From Tetradesmus obliquus (lineage: Eukaryota; Chlorophyta; Chlorophyceae; Sphaeropleales; Scenedesmaceae): DNA of 64,000 nt. Position numbers and translations under genes: made by a program. The stretch is taken from the NCBI GenBank assembly GCA_030272155.1, contig CP126194.1:1178001-1242000 (forward strand). The letters run 5' to 3'. Below, in pieces: positions 11,539 to 23,000 of this stretch (position 1 is the stretch's first letter; every line of letters begins with the position of its first letter). The notes beneath the pieces are model-generated. The model was not told the origin of the DNA, did not search any database, and worked only from the letters and a program-made list of their open reading frames with translations.

Positions 11539-13327
11539 CTAATACAGCAATGGCAGCCAGCGGTACTTCACTCTAGCTGCATACACCGCATACCCCGGCA
11601 GCTGCTGCAGCAGCATGGCATCTTCTGCTGCAGTGCGGGCTGCCAGCACTGCTGCCCTGGCTGCCCCAATCCACAGCAGCCAACTGCTCTGCAGCAGCAG
11701 CGCTTCAGCCAGCGTCTGCACCACGACTGCAATGTAGGCTGGGTGCCGGATATAGGCATACGGCCCAGAATCACACACCACATGGCCCCTGTCGGTTTGA
11801 ATGCGCACCTGTGCAGAACGCACAGACAAAAGAAAAGCACAAGGTTACTTGCACTGAGTAGCGAGGCGTTCCGAACGTGCGGCATGCTGCGCTGTCTGCG
11901 CAACAAGCTGTGTGCGGGCTGCAACTTGGTTGAACCGCTGCTGTTGGATGCAGTCGATGTGCCTCTCAAGGGAGCTGTTGCAGTTGTCCGTTACAAACCA
12001 AGCTGCTTCAGCATTTCAGCACACTCCCGTTCCACTGGTGGCGGTACTTGCAGTAATGCATCATATGGCTACCTAGCCAGGCACATCTCACAAAACGACA
12101 TCCGATTGAGCCTCACCACTGACGAGAAGAACTTGTTGGTGGTCATCGCCCAGCAGGCCAGCAGCACAGTCAGCACATGTACGGCTGCTGCTGCTGCCAG
12201 CTGCCATGCTGATGTGGCTGGCAGCAAGCCAGCATGCCAGCGCTGCTGCAGCCCGGCTGCAAGGTACATGGGCAGGGCCAGTGCCACTACGGCTGGCGCC
12301 AGAATCTGCACAGGCAGCGTATGGCAGCGTATGACGCCAGCAGCAACGAGGGCAGCATGTGAGCACTGAAGAGCTTTCTTCAACTTTATGCCCTGGGTGT
12401 TCAATTTGACCGCCAGCTCTGTGTCACTGCAGTTGACTGGTGCAGAAGCAGGTGCCACACAAACTGCTTGCTGCCTGCATCTGCAATACGCTCCACCATC
12501 ACTATCCGATAGTAGGGTGGATTATACTGTTGTTGAAGCGCCATTGCTGCTGCATTTTTCGCACCTTGTCAAAGCCTGCTGTGCCTGCATTGCGGATGAA
12601 CCTCTCCCGCTCAGACAGCAGGCTGGGATTGTGCCTGCTGATGTACACAGCTGCAAGCAAGGAATTGCAATAACGGCGCCAATCGGTGTGTTACATAGCA
12701 GGCAAGCATCAGACTACATGAGGCTGCACCAGGGTGCTGCTCTGCTAATGTAGGCAGCTGACCAATGAATGCTCTGTCAAATGCACCAGGCTGACAATGA
12801 ACATACGAGCTGCTGACACTCAAAGGTGCAACACAGCCGTCCCACTCAAGCCACGCCCTCGTGCATGGAGAGAGCAGCACGGTGCCAATCATGACTTGCA
12901 GTAAACCTAGGCTGGTGCTGCAGTTGGGCAGCCGCCTAACCAGCGCACCTGTTATCGTGTAGCAAAGCAGCTGATCGGAGATGATGAACCAAGCCTGGGG
13001 CCAAGACCACCTGCATCACTTGCATGTCAATACAGCAAGCAGCCAGGCACGAGTTTGTGGTGCAGGGTTCAACAGCTTGTTGCTGCATTTCAAGAACTGC
13101 AGGGTGGCATGCTGTTCCAGCACATGCCTTGTCAGCAGCAGATGCTGACTGGACCTTTGCTGGATAGCAGCAGCTGCTGCTGCTGCTTGTGGCAACACCA
13201 TTCCAGCATCATACCTGCCAGATACCCCACACAGGCATATGGGGTAGATTGCAATGGCTGTGAATAGTTTGATCAGCCTGCCGCGAGTCCAGACCCATGC
13301 AGGCTTCTGCTGCTGTGGCCCTTGCAT
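11539..13327 (-). CDS. Isoprenylcysteine carboxyl methyltransferase (ICMT)-like membrane protein
   Basis: Five exons join in phase: 13327-13215, 13010-12949, 12650-12565, 12305-12117 and 11808-11539 (TAG), giving 239 aa. The N-terminus has hydrophobic segments (LFTAIAIYPICLCG, WFIISDQLLCYTIT). NPSLLSERERF, then AGTAGFDK joined to ILAPAVVALALP, matches the N-terminal pattern of bacterial/algal ICMT-like proteins. The exon 4/5 joint gives WAMTTNKFFSSV-VRIQTDRGH, followed by GPYAYIRHPAYIA, the conserved SAM-binding RHPxY signature of the ICMT/PEMT superfamily. Small integral-membrane methyltransferases of this type transfer a methyl group from SAM. The real substrate (prenylcysteine or another lipid-like acceptor) cannot be read from sequence. 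The start is the first ATG of an open exon with no upstream acceptor needed. Confidence 0.8.
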
Positions 13328-13624
13328 CGCGTATGCTGGTGCTCTGTTCCGCGTGAAGCGTATTGATAGGATAATTAACAGATATATAAACAACTGTAGT
13401 TATGGTTGTGACCTGACGGCTGAGTTTGGCGACGCTTTTGAGGTGTCGAAACTTGGGTGGTAAAAAATCCGGGACTGCTGGCAACGGGGTGGCAGCACGA
13501 ATCAACTGGGAGCGTGGTGTTTGAGAGCAGCAACGACCTTATCAAGTGCAAAAAGCGTGGCAGTTGAGTCAGCAGGACCGTATGTCACATGGCCAGCCTG
13601 ATGTTAACGGTTTACTAACGTGGT

Positions 13625-15621
13625 CTACTGCTGCTGCTTCTTTTTCAAAGCAAGCCGTTCCCTCCAAGACAGCTGTTGCCCAGACAGCACCCCACCTGAA
13701 ACACCTAACGAGGCTGCTAACTGGCTGTCACCATCAGCTACTACTGCTGCTGCAGCGGGCAGTGACGCTGCTGCTTCACCACCTGCTTGTACTTCACCAC
13801 TGCCGCCAAACATGCTGCCTTCACTCCCCAAATACGGCCTTCCAAAGATAGCATCCTCGTGCTGCTGCTCAGCTGTCCTATGCTTTGCTGCTCGCTGCGC
13901 AGCCGCCCGCCCAGTACCCATAACAAAAGCAGCACCAGCCTCCTCCACATCCGCACCCACTGCAGCACTACTGCCTGCAATGCCTGCCGCAACTTCAGCA
14001 TCCATCAGCTGCTGCCGTGCAAGCTTCTCTTCATCTAAGGCACTGTGCTTGTCAAACACAAACCTTGTCCAACCAGCCTCACCCCTAGCTGCTGCTGCCG
14101 CTGCTGCTGCATCTGTATCCGCTGCTGCATCTGCAGCAGCCTTTTGCTGCTCTGCTTTCGCCATTACCAGCCGCATGCGCGCCTTCATCTTCTCTGCTGC
14201 AGACATGCTAGCATAGCCAGGTATATGCGCAGCAGCATCCAGCACGGCAACAGACCCTGCCTTGCTGCCGCTGTCCCTCTCCTGCTGCTCGCGCTGCCGC
14301 ATACTACTGCTGCTGCTGAAGCCAGGCTCTTGACTTGCTGCTGCACTCCCACTTTGACCCCACCCAAGGCCCTGCTTGCCCCTGCGCGCAGGCGCTGCAT
14401 TGGCACGCTCCTCTGCCCTGGCTCGCTCCCTTTCAGCAGCAGTAAAGCGCTGCAGCCTAGAGTCCTCACGGCCTCTGCTTCTGCTTCTGCTGCGGGTTCT
14501 ATGCCTGCCTCTGCTCCTGCTTCTGCTCCTGCTGCGTCTGCTGCTGTGCCTGATGCTGCGCTTGTACTTGCTGTCTGGTGACCGGCGTCTGCTTCTGCTT
14601 CTGCTCCTGCTGCGGTGGTGCCTGCTGTGTCTGCCATTGCTGCGGCTGCGGCTGCGGCTGCGCTTGCTGTGCTTGCTGCGGTGCTTGCTGCTCTTTCTGT
14701 CCCTGGCACTACGCCGGCTCCTGCTGCGGCTCCTGCTGCGACGCCTGCTCCTGCTTTTGCTCCTGCTTCTGCTCCTGCTTTGGCTCCTGCTGTTGCTCCT
14801 GCTGCGGCTTGCTGCTGCTGTGGCTGTGCGCTGCACATCATCGTCAGCAGCTGCTGCTGCTGTCGAGCCTGCTTTTGGCTGTGGCTCATAGCTTGGGGAG
14901 CCGCGGGGCACTGATGCAGCAGCAGGCTCGTAGCTTGGGGAGGCCCTTGGCCTGAAAGCCTCATAGCTAGGTGAAGCACGGCGCCTGCCTGCAGGAGGCG
15001 AGTCAGGGGAGGCAGCCCTGCAGCACAGCAGCATGGGTGTTTGAGGGAGAAGTGTGTACTTGCACTGGCTGTTGACACAGTTTGCATATGGCATGTAAGC
15101 ATATAAGCTGTATGCTGGCAGTGTGCTGCGCTGTGGAACTGATGCTGCATGGTTGACGGGCTGTAAGCAACACAATAAGATAATACATGCATTTGACATT
15201 GACAGTATTACTGCTGCTGCTTGCTGTGCCACTGAGCAACAAGTGGTGTGTTGAGGTATGGTGGTGGCTGGAGGCAATTCAGGCATATGAGCATACAAAC
15301 ACAGGACATAGATGAGTGTGTGCTACAAGCCTTGAGCAGGCATAGCTGGTCAGGTCACCAACAAGTGACGCAACCACAGCACCCCGCAACAGCAGCAGTA
15401 CCCACTCACCTGCCACTTGCAGCTGCTGCACGCTGCTTCAGCACCCGCCTGATGCCCAAAATGTTACTGTGCAGAGCCTCTGCGGGAGCTCTTGAGTGCA
15501 CCTGCTTTGGGGCTAAGATAACAACTCCAGAGCCAGCAGCAGCAGGCTGGCTTGCAGCAGCTGCTGCTTCTGCATCATTGCCACTGCGCTCGCCGCCTCT
15601 CACGAAGCCCGCCCCCTCCAT
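13625..15621 (-). CDS. RS-domain (arginine/serine-rich) nuclear protein, probable splicing-related factor
   Basis: Two exons: 15621-15410 and 15017-13625 (TAG). The phase-2 joint gives RAASPDSPP, for 534 aa. The N-terminus is MEGAGFVRGGERSGND, then VVILAPKQVHSRAP. Exon 2 has three copies of an (R/G)ASPSYE-type motif, then a long RS domain (many RSRSRS and RSRSKSRS blocks, about 14450-14800). A charged region follows (AAERERARAEERANAA, EKMKARMRLVMAKAEQQ), and the tail holds HEDAIFGRPYLG and WRERLALKKK. RS domains typically serve spliceosome assembly and nuclear-speckle localisation, so that role is inferred. No RRM or SURP domain is visible, and I cannot assign an orthologue. Long leucine- and cysteine-rich frames opposite the RS region are composition shadows. 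Confidence 0.75.
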
Positions 15622-16635
15622 AAAGTGGTGCTAAGCTGTCAATTTACATTGTAACATCAGAACTGTTGCTTCATCGAGATCAGCTTGCCGGGGATGCGTA
15701 CGGAAAAGGGATCGAACGTGTAGCATGACAGACCCACAATTGCTGACATGGCAGTGAAAAGAGTAGCAAAAGTTACAAATGATCATCAGAGTTGCCCCAT
15801 ATAATCAGGCATAGAACCCACTGTACATGACAAACACCCAGCCAATTCATAACCCTGCTTTGGACCTGCAGGATGCCCGATGACCCAGCAGCAATACACC
15901 CGCAAGGCAGCAAACGACCATCATACACTAAGCCTGCTACGCCCAGGTACTGCCCCTAGATCACAGCTGCACAGCACACGCAGACCCGGCATCACACGTG
16001 TGGTGCACCATGCTGTCAGGGCCTGACTGACATGTGCGTGTCAGCTGGCCATGTGACTGTCTCTGCTGCAAACACCTGCCAGCAGATACCATTGAACAGA
16101 GCTGCAGGCCTTGACAGCAGAACCAAAGCAAACGTCACGCTTGACATGCAGCAAACCACAACACTTTCTTCATGCGCACACTGAAAACAACACAGCAGCG
16201 CTTTGCCAGCAGCCATGCAGGCCAGCCACTTCGCAAGCCCAACGCAAAGATTGTATGAGCAGCCCAGCCACAGCTCAAGAGCAGCTGTGCCTGTGTGTGC
16301 ACCCAGTGGCATGCTCATCGAGGAACCTTGAGCCAGGCGCGGATTGAATCACACACAAACAAGCAGTGCCTGGCTCAAGCTGACGATGTTGCACAGCTGA
16401 AGAGTCATGCGGTGCGCGTCCCGTTGAGCCGCTCCCGCAGCTCATCGTCCTCGTCAGCCAGCAGCTGCAGGGTTTCAGGTTTAGGGCTTACACACTAAAC
16501 CCTTTACCCAACCTATGTCGTGCGCATCGCATTGAGCCGCTCCCGCAGCTCATCGTCATCATTAGCCAGCGGCTGTAGGGTAACCCTACCAGGGTTTCAG
16601 GTTCAGGGCCTAAGCACCAAACCCTTTACCCTAGC
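15622..16635. other. Spacer between VPS24 3' end and RS-protein start, with VPS24 exon copies
   Basis: Both flanking genes are on the minus strand, so this holds VPS24 3'-flanking DNA and the RS-protein promoter. The part from 16412 to 16635 is occupied by two extra copies of the VPS24 terminal exon (listed separately). The remainder shows no supported gene. Confidence 0.5.
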
Positions 16636-16700
16636 TTATGTCGTGCGCATGGCGTTGAGCCGCTCCCGCAGCTCATCATCCTCGTCAGCCAGCGGCTCAG
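16412..16700 (-). repeat. Three tandem copies of the VPS24 terminal exon separated by telomere-like motifs
   Basis: The sequence encoding DELRERLNAMRTT (real copy 16636-16700) recurs at about 16512-16575 and 16412-16470 with few changes. The spacers contain AGGGTTTCAGG, GGTTTAGGG, TAAACCCTTTACCC and GGGTAACCCT, which resemble the plant/chlorophyte telomere repeat TTTAGGG. Unit length is about 100-125 bp. The two downstream copies could act as alternative last exons or simply be tandem duplication debris. Confidence 0.85.
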
Positions 16701-17508
16701 CAGCAGCGGCAGCAGCAGCCTGTGGGAGAAAGGCATGGCGGAACGGTTGGCGGGCGGTCAGGGTCGCATCAGCGGCAGCAGCAGCGGCAGCGGCGTTTGC
16801 AGGTCAGAAATGGCACAAGAGCAAGAGGAACATCTGTGCACAGAGGCGAGCATGTGGTGTGTGCAGGGCTGGTGTAATCGGTTGGCTGAGGCACTGCAGG
16901 TGGTGCTGTGGTGGCAAGCACATGCAGCCGCATCGCCTGCACCAGCACTGCCAGCAACGACACGATCCACACTACTGCCCACGCGCATCTGCAGCAGAGA
17001 ACAGAGCGCGACGAGTGCCGCCACTGCAGCTGCGTATGTAGCTAGTGTCTGGCAACCTCTGCAAAAGCTGGCAGCGGCCTGTGGCTGCGCTCACCGGCCG
17101 TGCCTTGGCTGCTGGCAGCGCTGCTAAGGTCTCCCCTGCCACCTCCAGCAGCACCTGCAGCAGCAGTAGGAGCAACCTTTTTCACAAACATGCGATCCAC
17201 ACACATCTACGTCCTTGGTCAGTTAGTCGGCAACTGGTCAGTTAGTCGGCAACTGGTCTCATGCATCCTCTTTCTGTCCATGTACATCTGCAACATGCCA
17301 CAGCCAGCTACAGCCGCCCATCCATAACATAGATGACCTCCATCACCCCAACATCACTCCATCATGCTGAAAATCTTCCCCCGCGCTCTCCCCGCACCTT
17401 CTCTATCTCCTCTTCAGTTTCCTCCTCGATGCTCTCATTGTCCAGTGTGCTGTCAATGGCATCGTTCATCATCTCCTCAATCAGACCAGCCTTGGCCATC
17501 TCTGCAGT

Positions 17509-17549
<41 letters not shown>

Positions 17550-19039
17550 GACAGCAGCAGCAGCATGAGAAGCAGTTATTAATGATGGCGATGCACACGG
17601 CAGCAGCTTCAGCACTGTCAAAGACGCAAACACACATCATTTGCACACACATCAACAGGCAGGCAAGCAGCTGCAGGCCAATAACAGATTTTTAACACCA
17701 GCCGTACCTTTGGACATCTCGAACATGGTCTTCTGCATCTCAGGCAGCTTGATTGTGTCATTCACGAGCTTCATTACGTCAGTCGACTTCTGCAGCGTGC
17801 CCGACACACGCAGCATGGCTGCAGCGCAGCACAGCACAGCAGCGCAGCAGTACAGTGAGCATACAGCGCTGCACTTTCCACAGAAGAGGGAGCAGCGGAG
17901 CACAGCATCTGTGTTGGCAGCTGCAGACCATAGCCAAGACGCCCTGCACATTTTCAAAGTGCCTGCAAGGACTGACTGGCATGCACGCGGAAAGACTGAG
18001 CAGCCATCTCCTCTGCCACTGCAAGCTGCCAGGCTCGCACAAAGTGTATGCAGCAAATACAGCGGACATATCACAAGGGCATGTGGTATGTTTCTTGGCC
18101 CAGCGGCTCACCCAGCTGCTCTGTGAGTGCGTTGCCGATGCTCATCATCTGCGCCTTGTTCACGTACAGCCGCCCGATGGCCTTGCGGCTGTGCAGCACC
18201 TCCTTGGCAAGCACCTGGCAGCAGCCAGCAGCAGCAGCAGCAGCAGCACGCATGAGGCGCAGTGTTGAACATACATGTACATACTGCAAACATACAATAT
18301 GGCTTGTGTGTGTCGCTGATTGTTGCTGCTGGCTGTGCAGCACCTCCTTGGCAAGCAGCAGCAGCAGGCGGGAGGCGCAGCAGTGTCGAACACTTGTGGC
18401 TTGTGTGCTGCGGCGTGTTCCGTGCGCTCTGCAGCAGGGCAGCCCCGCTGAAGAGGAGGTAAAGGCAAAATCACAGCGGCCTTGTGGCTGCCCACTTGTC
18501 TCGTTGTTTGACAGCTTCCTGTTACAGTAACTCAATGCAAAAGTCAAGCTTGGTTGCGACAGATCCATTGGTGGTCTTGCTCCAACTAAACTAAGGGCCA
18601 AAAATGCCGCTCTCGGTTGCCAGTTGTGCACTGCCTGCTGCACCACCCTGGCTGGTTGTGCAGCACCTCCTGGGCCAGCACCTGGCCCAAGCTTGACTAC
18701 AGTGCAGGCGCACATGTGATGCTGTGTGTTGGCTGCTGCTTGGAAGGTGCCACAGCAGCACCAGTGCCGAATGTTCAGCATGACAGCTGTTACTGCGGCT
18801 GCTGCTGCTGCATCTGCTGCTGCTGCTGCTGCTGCTGCTGCGCACCTTGCATGTGGCCATGTCGTTGCGCTTGGCCGCATCCTTGATCACCTTGTGCACC
18901 TTTTTCTCCTCAAACTGGATGTCTGCGGCGCGGCCAGAAGACACCAAACATGTAAGTTATGACAGTGCAAAAGCATGTTCATACAGCAGGTTCAGAGTGT
19001 ACATCTTCTGGCCTGTCGTCTTTTGAGCTAAACGTCTGT

Positions 19040-19084
<45 letters not shown>

Positions 19085-19307
19085 AAGTGTACGCTGCTGT
19101 CTGGCTATGTGCTGTGTGCAGAGTCAAACGATGACACAACCGCATTTCATGCGAGGCAGTCACGCCACCGCTGCTGCTTCTGACACTGACGCCTGTTCAG
19201 CACCTCTCAACCCGACACGACAACGTCGGTTCCAAATCCAGCACCCCTCTTTCACATGCTGCTGCTGCCGCCGCTGCTGCCGCCGCTGCTGCCACCGCTG
19301 CTGCCAC

Positions 19308-19352
<45 letters not shown>

Positions 19353-20079
19353 GCCTCACCCCGAATCTGCCGCTCTATCTTGCGCTGCTCCGCGCGCAGG
19401 TCTGCCTGCCACTTGCGCACCAGCTCCTTGGGGTCAGGCTTCTTGAACACCTGCAGCAGCAGCAGCAGGGCCAGCAGCAGCAGCAGCAGCAGGGCCAGCA
19501 GCAGCAGCAGCAGCGAAGCCAGCGCAGCAGCTGAGCTGGCTGGTGTAGGGGCGAGTGCTGGCTTGTGGTGAGGCTGGTGTCTATGCATTGGCAAGGCACA
19601 TGCACGGCTGGGTGTTGCAAGGCTGCACAGGGATGTAGGGGCCCACAGCATCAGGCGGGTTGACTTCTCACATCACTGAATTTGCATGTAAAGCAAGGCA
19701 TGCCGTGTTTGCTTTCTTTCAAGCGCTACAGCTGCAGTGCCCCAACAGCTGCTGCAATACAGCAGTGCAGTACCACTGGCTGTTGGGACTCCAGCGTGTC
19801 ACTGGTGTGTGCATCATGATGCGTAGAAGCGTACCAAGCCAGCATCTTAAGCTTATGCCACGTGTATCTGAAGCAAGGGCTGCTGCACTTGAGCAACAGC
19901 AACAGTTGCTGCACTACTGCTGCTGCACATCTGAGTTGAATCAGGCAAGCAACAGCTGACAGAAGGTATCATTGCAGCTGTGGCTTGCATGCAACCACAT
20001 GTACAGCCAGTGAGCGTGTGGATCGTGCCTTTGACGGGGTTGTACTCACCTTAGAGATACTGTCCAGCACCCCCGCCAT
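16636..20079 (-). CDS. VPS24: ESCRT-III subunit VPS24/CHMP3
   Basis: Eight exons close in phase: 20079-20050, 19450-19360, 18922-18846, 18214-18112, 17818-17708, 17501-17398, 17154-17095 and 16719-16636 (TAA), giving 219 aa. The first exon is only MAGVLDSISK. Diagnostic segments follow in order: VFKKPDPKELVRKWQ, IERQIR-DIQFEEKKV, AAKRNDMATCKVLAKEV, LYVNKAQMMSIGNAL, STDVMKLVNDTIKLPEM, EMAKAGLIEEMMNDAID, and a C-terminal acidic helix DEDDELRERLNAM that matches the MIT-interacting motif (MIM1). The protein is a basic N-terminal helical core with an acidic autoinhibitory tail. Family role: it co-polymerises with VPS2 to cap Snf7 filaments at endosomes during multivesicular-body sorting and abscission, and it recruits VPS4 through the MIM. 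Length matches the family. Introns hold long CTG tracts and partial copies of exon 4 and exon 8. Confidence 0.95.
17215..17258. repeat. Short tandem repeat (two units of about 20 bp) in a VPS24 intron
   Basis: GGTCAGTTAGTCGGCAACT occurs twice head to tail in the intron between exons 6 and 7. Confidence 0.8.
17510..17548. repeat. Intronic (CAG)13 tract next to a VPS24 acceptor
   Basis: On the coding strand this is (CTG)13 followed by CACTGCAG and VPS24 exon 6 at 17501, so the triplet run takes the place of the polypyrimidine tract. Confidence 0.85.
18330..18690 (-). repeat. Partial copies of VPS24 exon 4 inside intron 3
   Basis: The 5' end of exon 4 with its acceptor (GTGCAGCACCTCCTTGGCAA on the plus strand at about 18192) reappears at about 18336, with similar flanking sequence (CAGTGT-GAACA), and more weakly at about 18657 (GTGCAGCACCTCCTGGGCCA). 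These would read LAKEVLHS- and LAQEVLHN-like peptides but do not continue the exon. Confidence 0.75.
19042..19081. repeat. Intronic (CTG)n tract
   Basis: About 13 CTG units lie in VPS24 intron 2. A second run of about 14 units at 19310-19351 follows exon 2 on the coding strand. Confidence 0.85.
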
Positions 20080-23000
20080 AGCTGCTGCTCTCTCCCTTAC
20101 ATTGGCTGTGCGACTCCTGAGTCCTGGTTTGAGTCACGTTTTGTTGTGTGCAAACGCTGGTGCTGTCTTCAACAGGCAGCAGCAAACCTCGCTGGTCGAG
20201 CGATACTGACTGGTGCCTGTTTGCAGACCAGGCAGTACTCGGACATTCAATCTTTATCGGGATTACACACTGGGCTGCGCAAATTTAGAGCTGCATCAGG
20301 CCTTGACCGTTGGTTAGACAAACCCTGACACACTGGGGCATATGTGACTGTGCTGACGTTCTGAAAGGTGCCCGATGTTTGCGGTGATACCATTCACCTT
20401 TTCAAATCTGTTCAGGGCTGTGGCACACTGAAGCCTGTCGGCTCCTGCTTGCCACACGCCTCAGGACACCAAACATTGGAGGCGGATGCTTCGTTACTCC
20501 CTGCAGGTTCAGTGCAGCTGTAGCAGCACAAGCATCCGTCAAATGGCTATTTTGCCGTCCACCACTGAGGTCCAGGAGAGTCATAAATGCAGTGCATCAT
20601 CATCATTACGTTACAATAGAAGCCTGCAGTAGATACAGAGAAGCATACATACAGCTGCCTGTCATGACGTCATCCATCATGATGGTCAAGGTGCAATAAG
20701 ACACTCGACACCACCAGCTTCTCACCCAAGCCAGCAAACAGCCACCATTATTGCCAGCAAAAAGGCAATTGCAGCCTCGTTGCATGCACCTGGGAACGAT
20801 GATGCAGACAACTGTTACCAGTATCAGCCACCACCCGAAGCCTGTCAGCACTAAGCGCAACTGTGTCCAGCACAAATTGAGCAGTGAGACAAGAGAGATA
20901 AGAGTCAACCTGCTGCATGCATGCAACCCGTCAACCACAAGGACCTCGCACAAAAATAACATGCCAGCGCCTAGGCTGATGCAAGTGACCAGTTCATCAT
21001 GATGAGAAACAGATTGCTGGAAGCAGCGCACCCCAACTAGGGGCTGCTTCTGAGCATGTGCTGGCTGACGCGACAGATACAATTTGAAGTATGTGTTTTG
21101 TACTACACAGGGCTGACAGGCAAGGGATAGTATGTGATGCATACAATGCAGCAACGTCGGATCGGCTGCCTACCAACTTGAACGGCCAACTCAAGGCAAC
21201 GCAACAACAAACCCTATTCACCAGCGCCAGGCACAAGCACCCTGTACAACACCCTGCTCAACTCTGAAAACACCCGACCACTCTGCAGACAGTACGCTGT
21301 CACGACACCAGCACCCTAGCAACACATGCAGCATTTTAGAAGCCACCATCCACAAGGCTGATCACATTTCAATCGCCATGGCCAGCAGCCGCCAACTCAG
21401 CCAGTTACACTGGTGGCAAGGGCCCGTCCAGAAATATGAGTGAGCAGTATGTTGCATGATGCCTTTGCAAAGCGTGCTTCCTGGACCTCTTTGCACAGCC
21501 TGCACCTGCAGTGCGTCATCAGCAGTATGTAGTATCACAGCTGTCGACCAATGCGCAAGTCCTGACATCACACGCTCGCTGCAAGGTTCATCACTGCCCA
21601 GCCTCTACTAGTAGCCCCCAAACGCGGCTGATTCATCACACGGAGGCGCGCGTGGCTGCTAAGGTATGTGCACGCAAACAAGCAACTGGCAGTGCTCCAT
21701 GTGGCACTAGTCGGGTCCTGTACGCGGCTGCCCTGATTCACTACAACTCCATGTACTGCCAGAACGCCTTTTGTGAGGCGGCCTTTTGTGAGGCGGCCTG
21801 ATCTCCCTGGTTTCTTTCGTCGCCTGGTGAAGCCGGCCAGCCCCTGCACAATGCTGGCAGGTGGCGCCACTCGCAGCACACAAACGCAACATACCTGGTT
21901 GAGGCTTTCACACTCAGCACGCAGCACGCACTGCTGCTGCACCCAGCAAGCAGTGCTGAAAAGCACGGGCGACAGCCAGTGCCAAAGCAGTACACACTGC
22001 CTTCAAGCACCTGCACGATGCCGGCAGGTGGGCCACCCTCACCAGACACACAAGGTCATGAATCAGCACCTAAATGTCACCTGACCTGTCAGGTGCGCAA
22101 TGCATCTAATCCATCACAACGGTCCCCGCCTCTGTATCACTGCACAGTGTGCATGCAATTTTGATCACAGGCAGCCCATGCAAACGTCAGCTGAAGCCAG
22201 CTTCTGCCAATCTTCTGCTTGGCATGCTGCTCGGCAGGCGTCATTCCATGCACAAGCACGCAGCTCACGCCAGCTGTCACACGCCCGGCGTTGCAGTGCT
22301 GTTGTGTGCCAGTTTGATTCCATGCAGAGCGATCGCTGCAGCAAGTGGGCCAGTACTTTCAAGCTGTGATTTGGCTGCATGCCAAACCGCGTTGCACCAG
22401 CACACACGCATGCAGAGCCGCTGAACCACGCAAGCAAGTGAGGGAGTCGCAGCAGGTCCGCCTGCGCATGCACTGCCGTCAGTCATGGACACGGCAGTCA
22501 TGCCATATGCAAGCACAATACACTCTTGCATTCATATGTGCAGGCCCTGCTGCACCAGCAGCTCACAAAAAGAGCTGCCTTGCCAGCAAGGAGCACTGCA
22601 ATGCACATGATGATCCAGCAAAGGGTGCCACACAGAGAGCCAGCGCTGCCAGCGCTGCTGTATCTTCATAAACTGCATAAACTGCAACTCAAGCTGCCGG
22701 CAGCGGGAAGCCTCTTTGAGCATCATGCAGCGTCCTTAGGTGTGCCCCTTTCATGGGCTGATGCTGCCAGCAAGATAGCAACTCGACGCAGCTCGCTGTC
22801 TCAACACCATGTGCCGCTGGTTGTGCAGCAGCAGCAGCAGCATGGCAGCAGCCAGCTGGCAGCAGCACGCCACAGCAATGACGCACAAATGACACACAAA
22901 CTAACAACACTGCCGCCGCCCTATACGCAAGGCTGATGTGCCGCAGCAGAGCCGCAGCCATTCCACATATAGTGTAGCCAGCATTGCTGTGCGCATAAAC

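Noticed and set aside
14185..15192. Long open frames overlapping the RS-protein region (minus 14185-15192, plus 14376-14955) with Ala/Gly-, Leu- or Cys-rich translations
   Set aside because: They are other frames of CAG/CGC/TCC repeats that encode the RS domain. The RS frame has the consistent splice phase.
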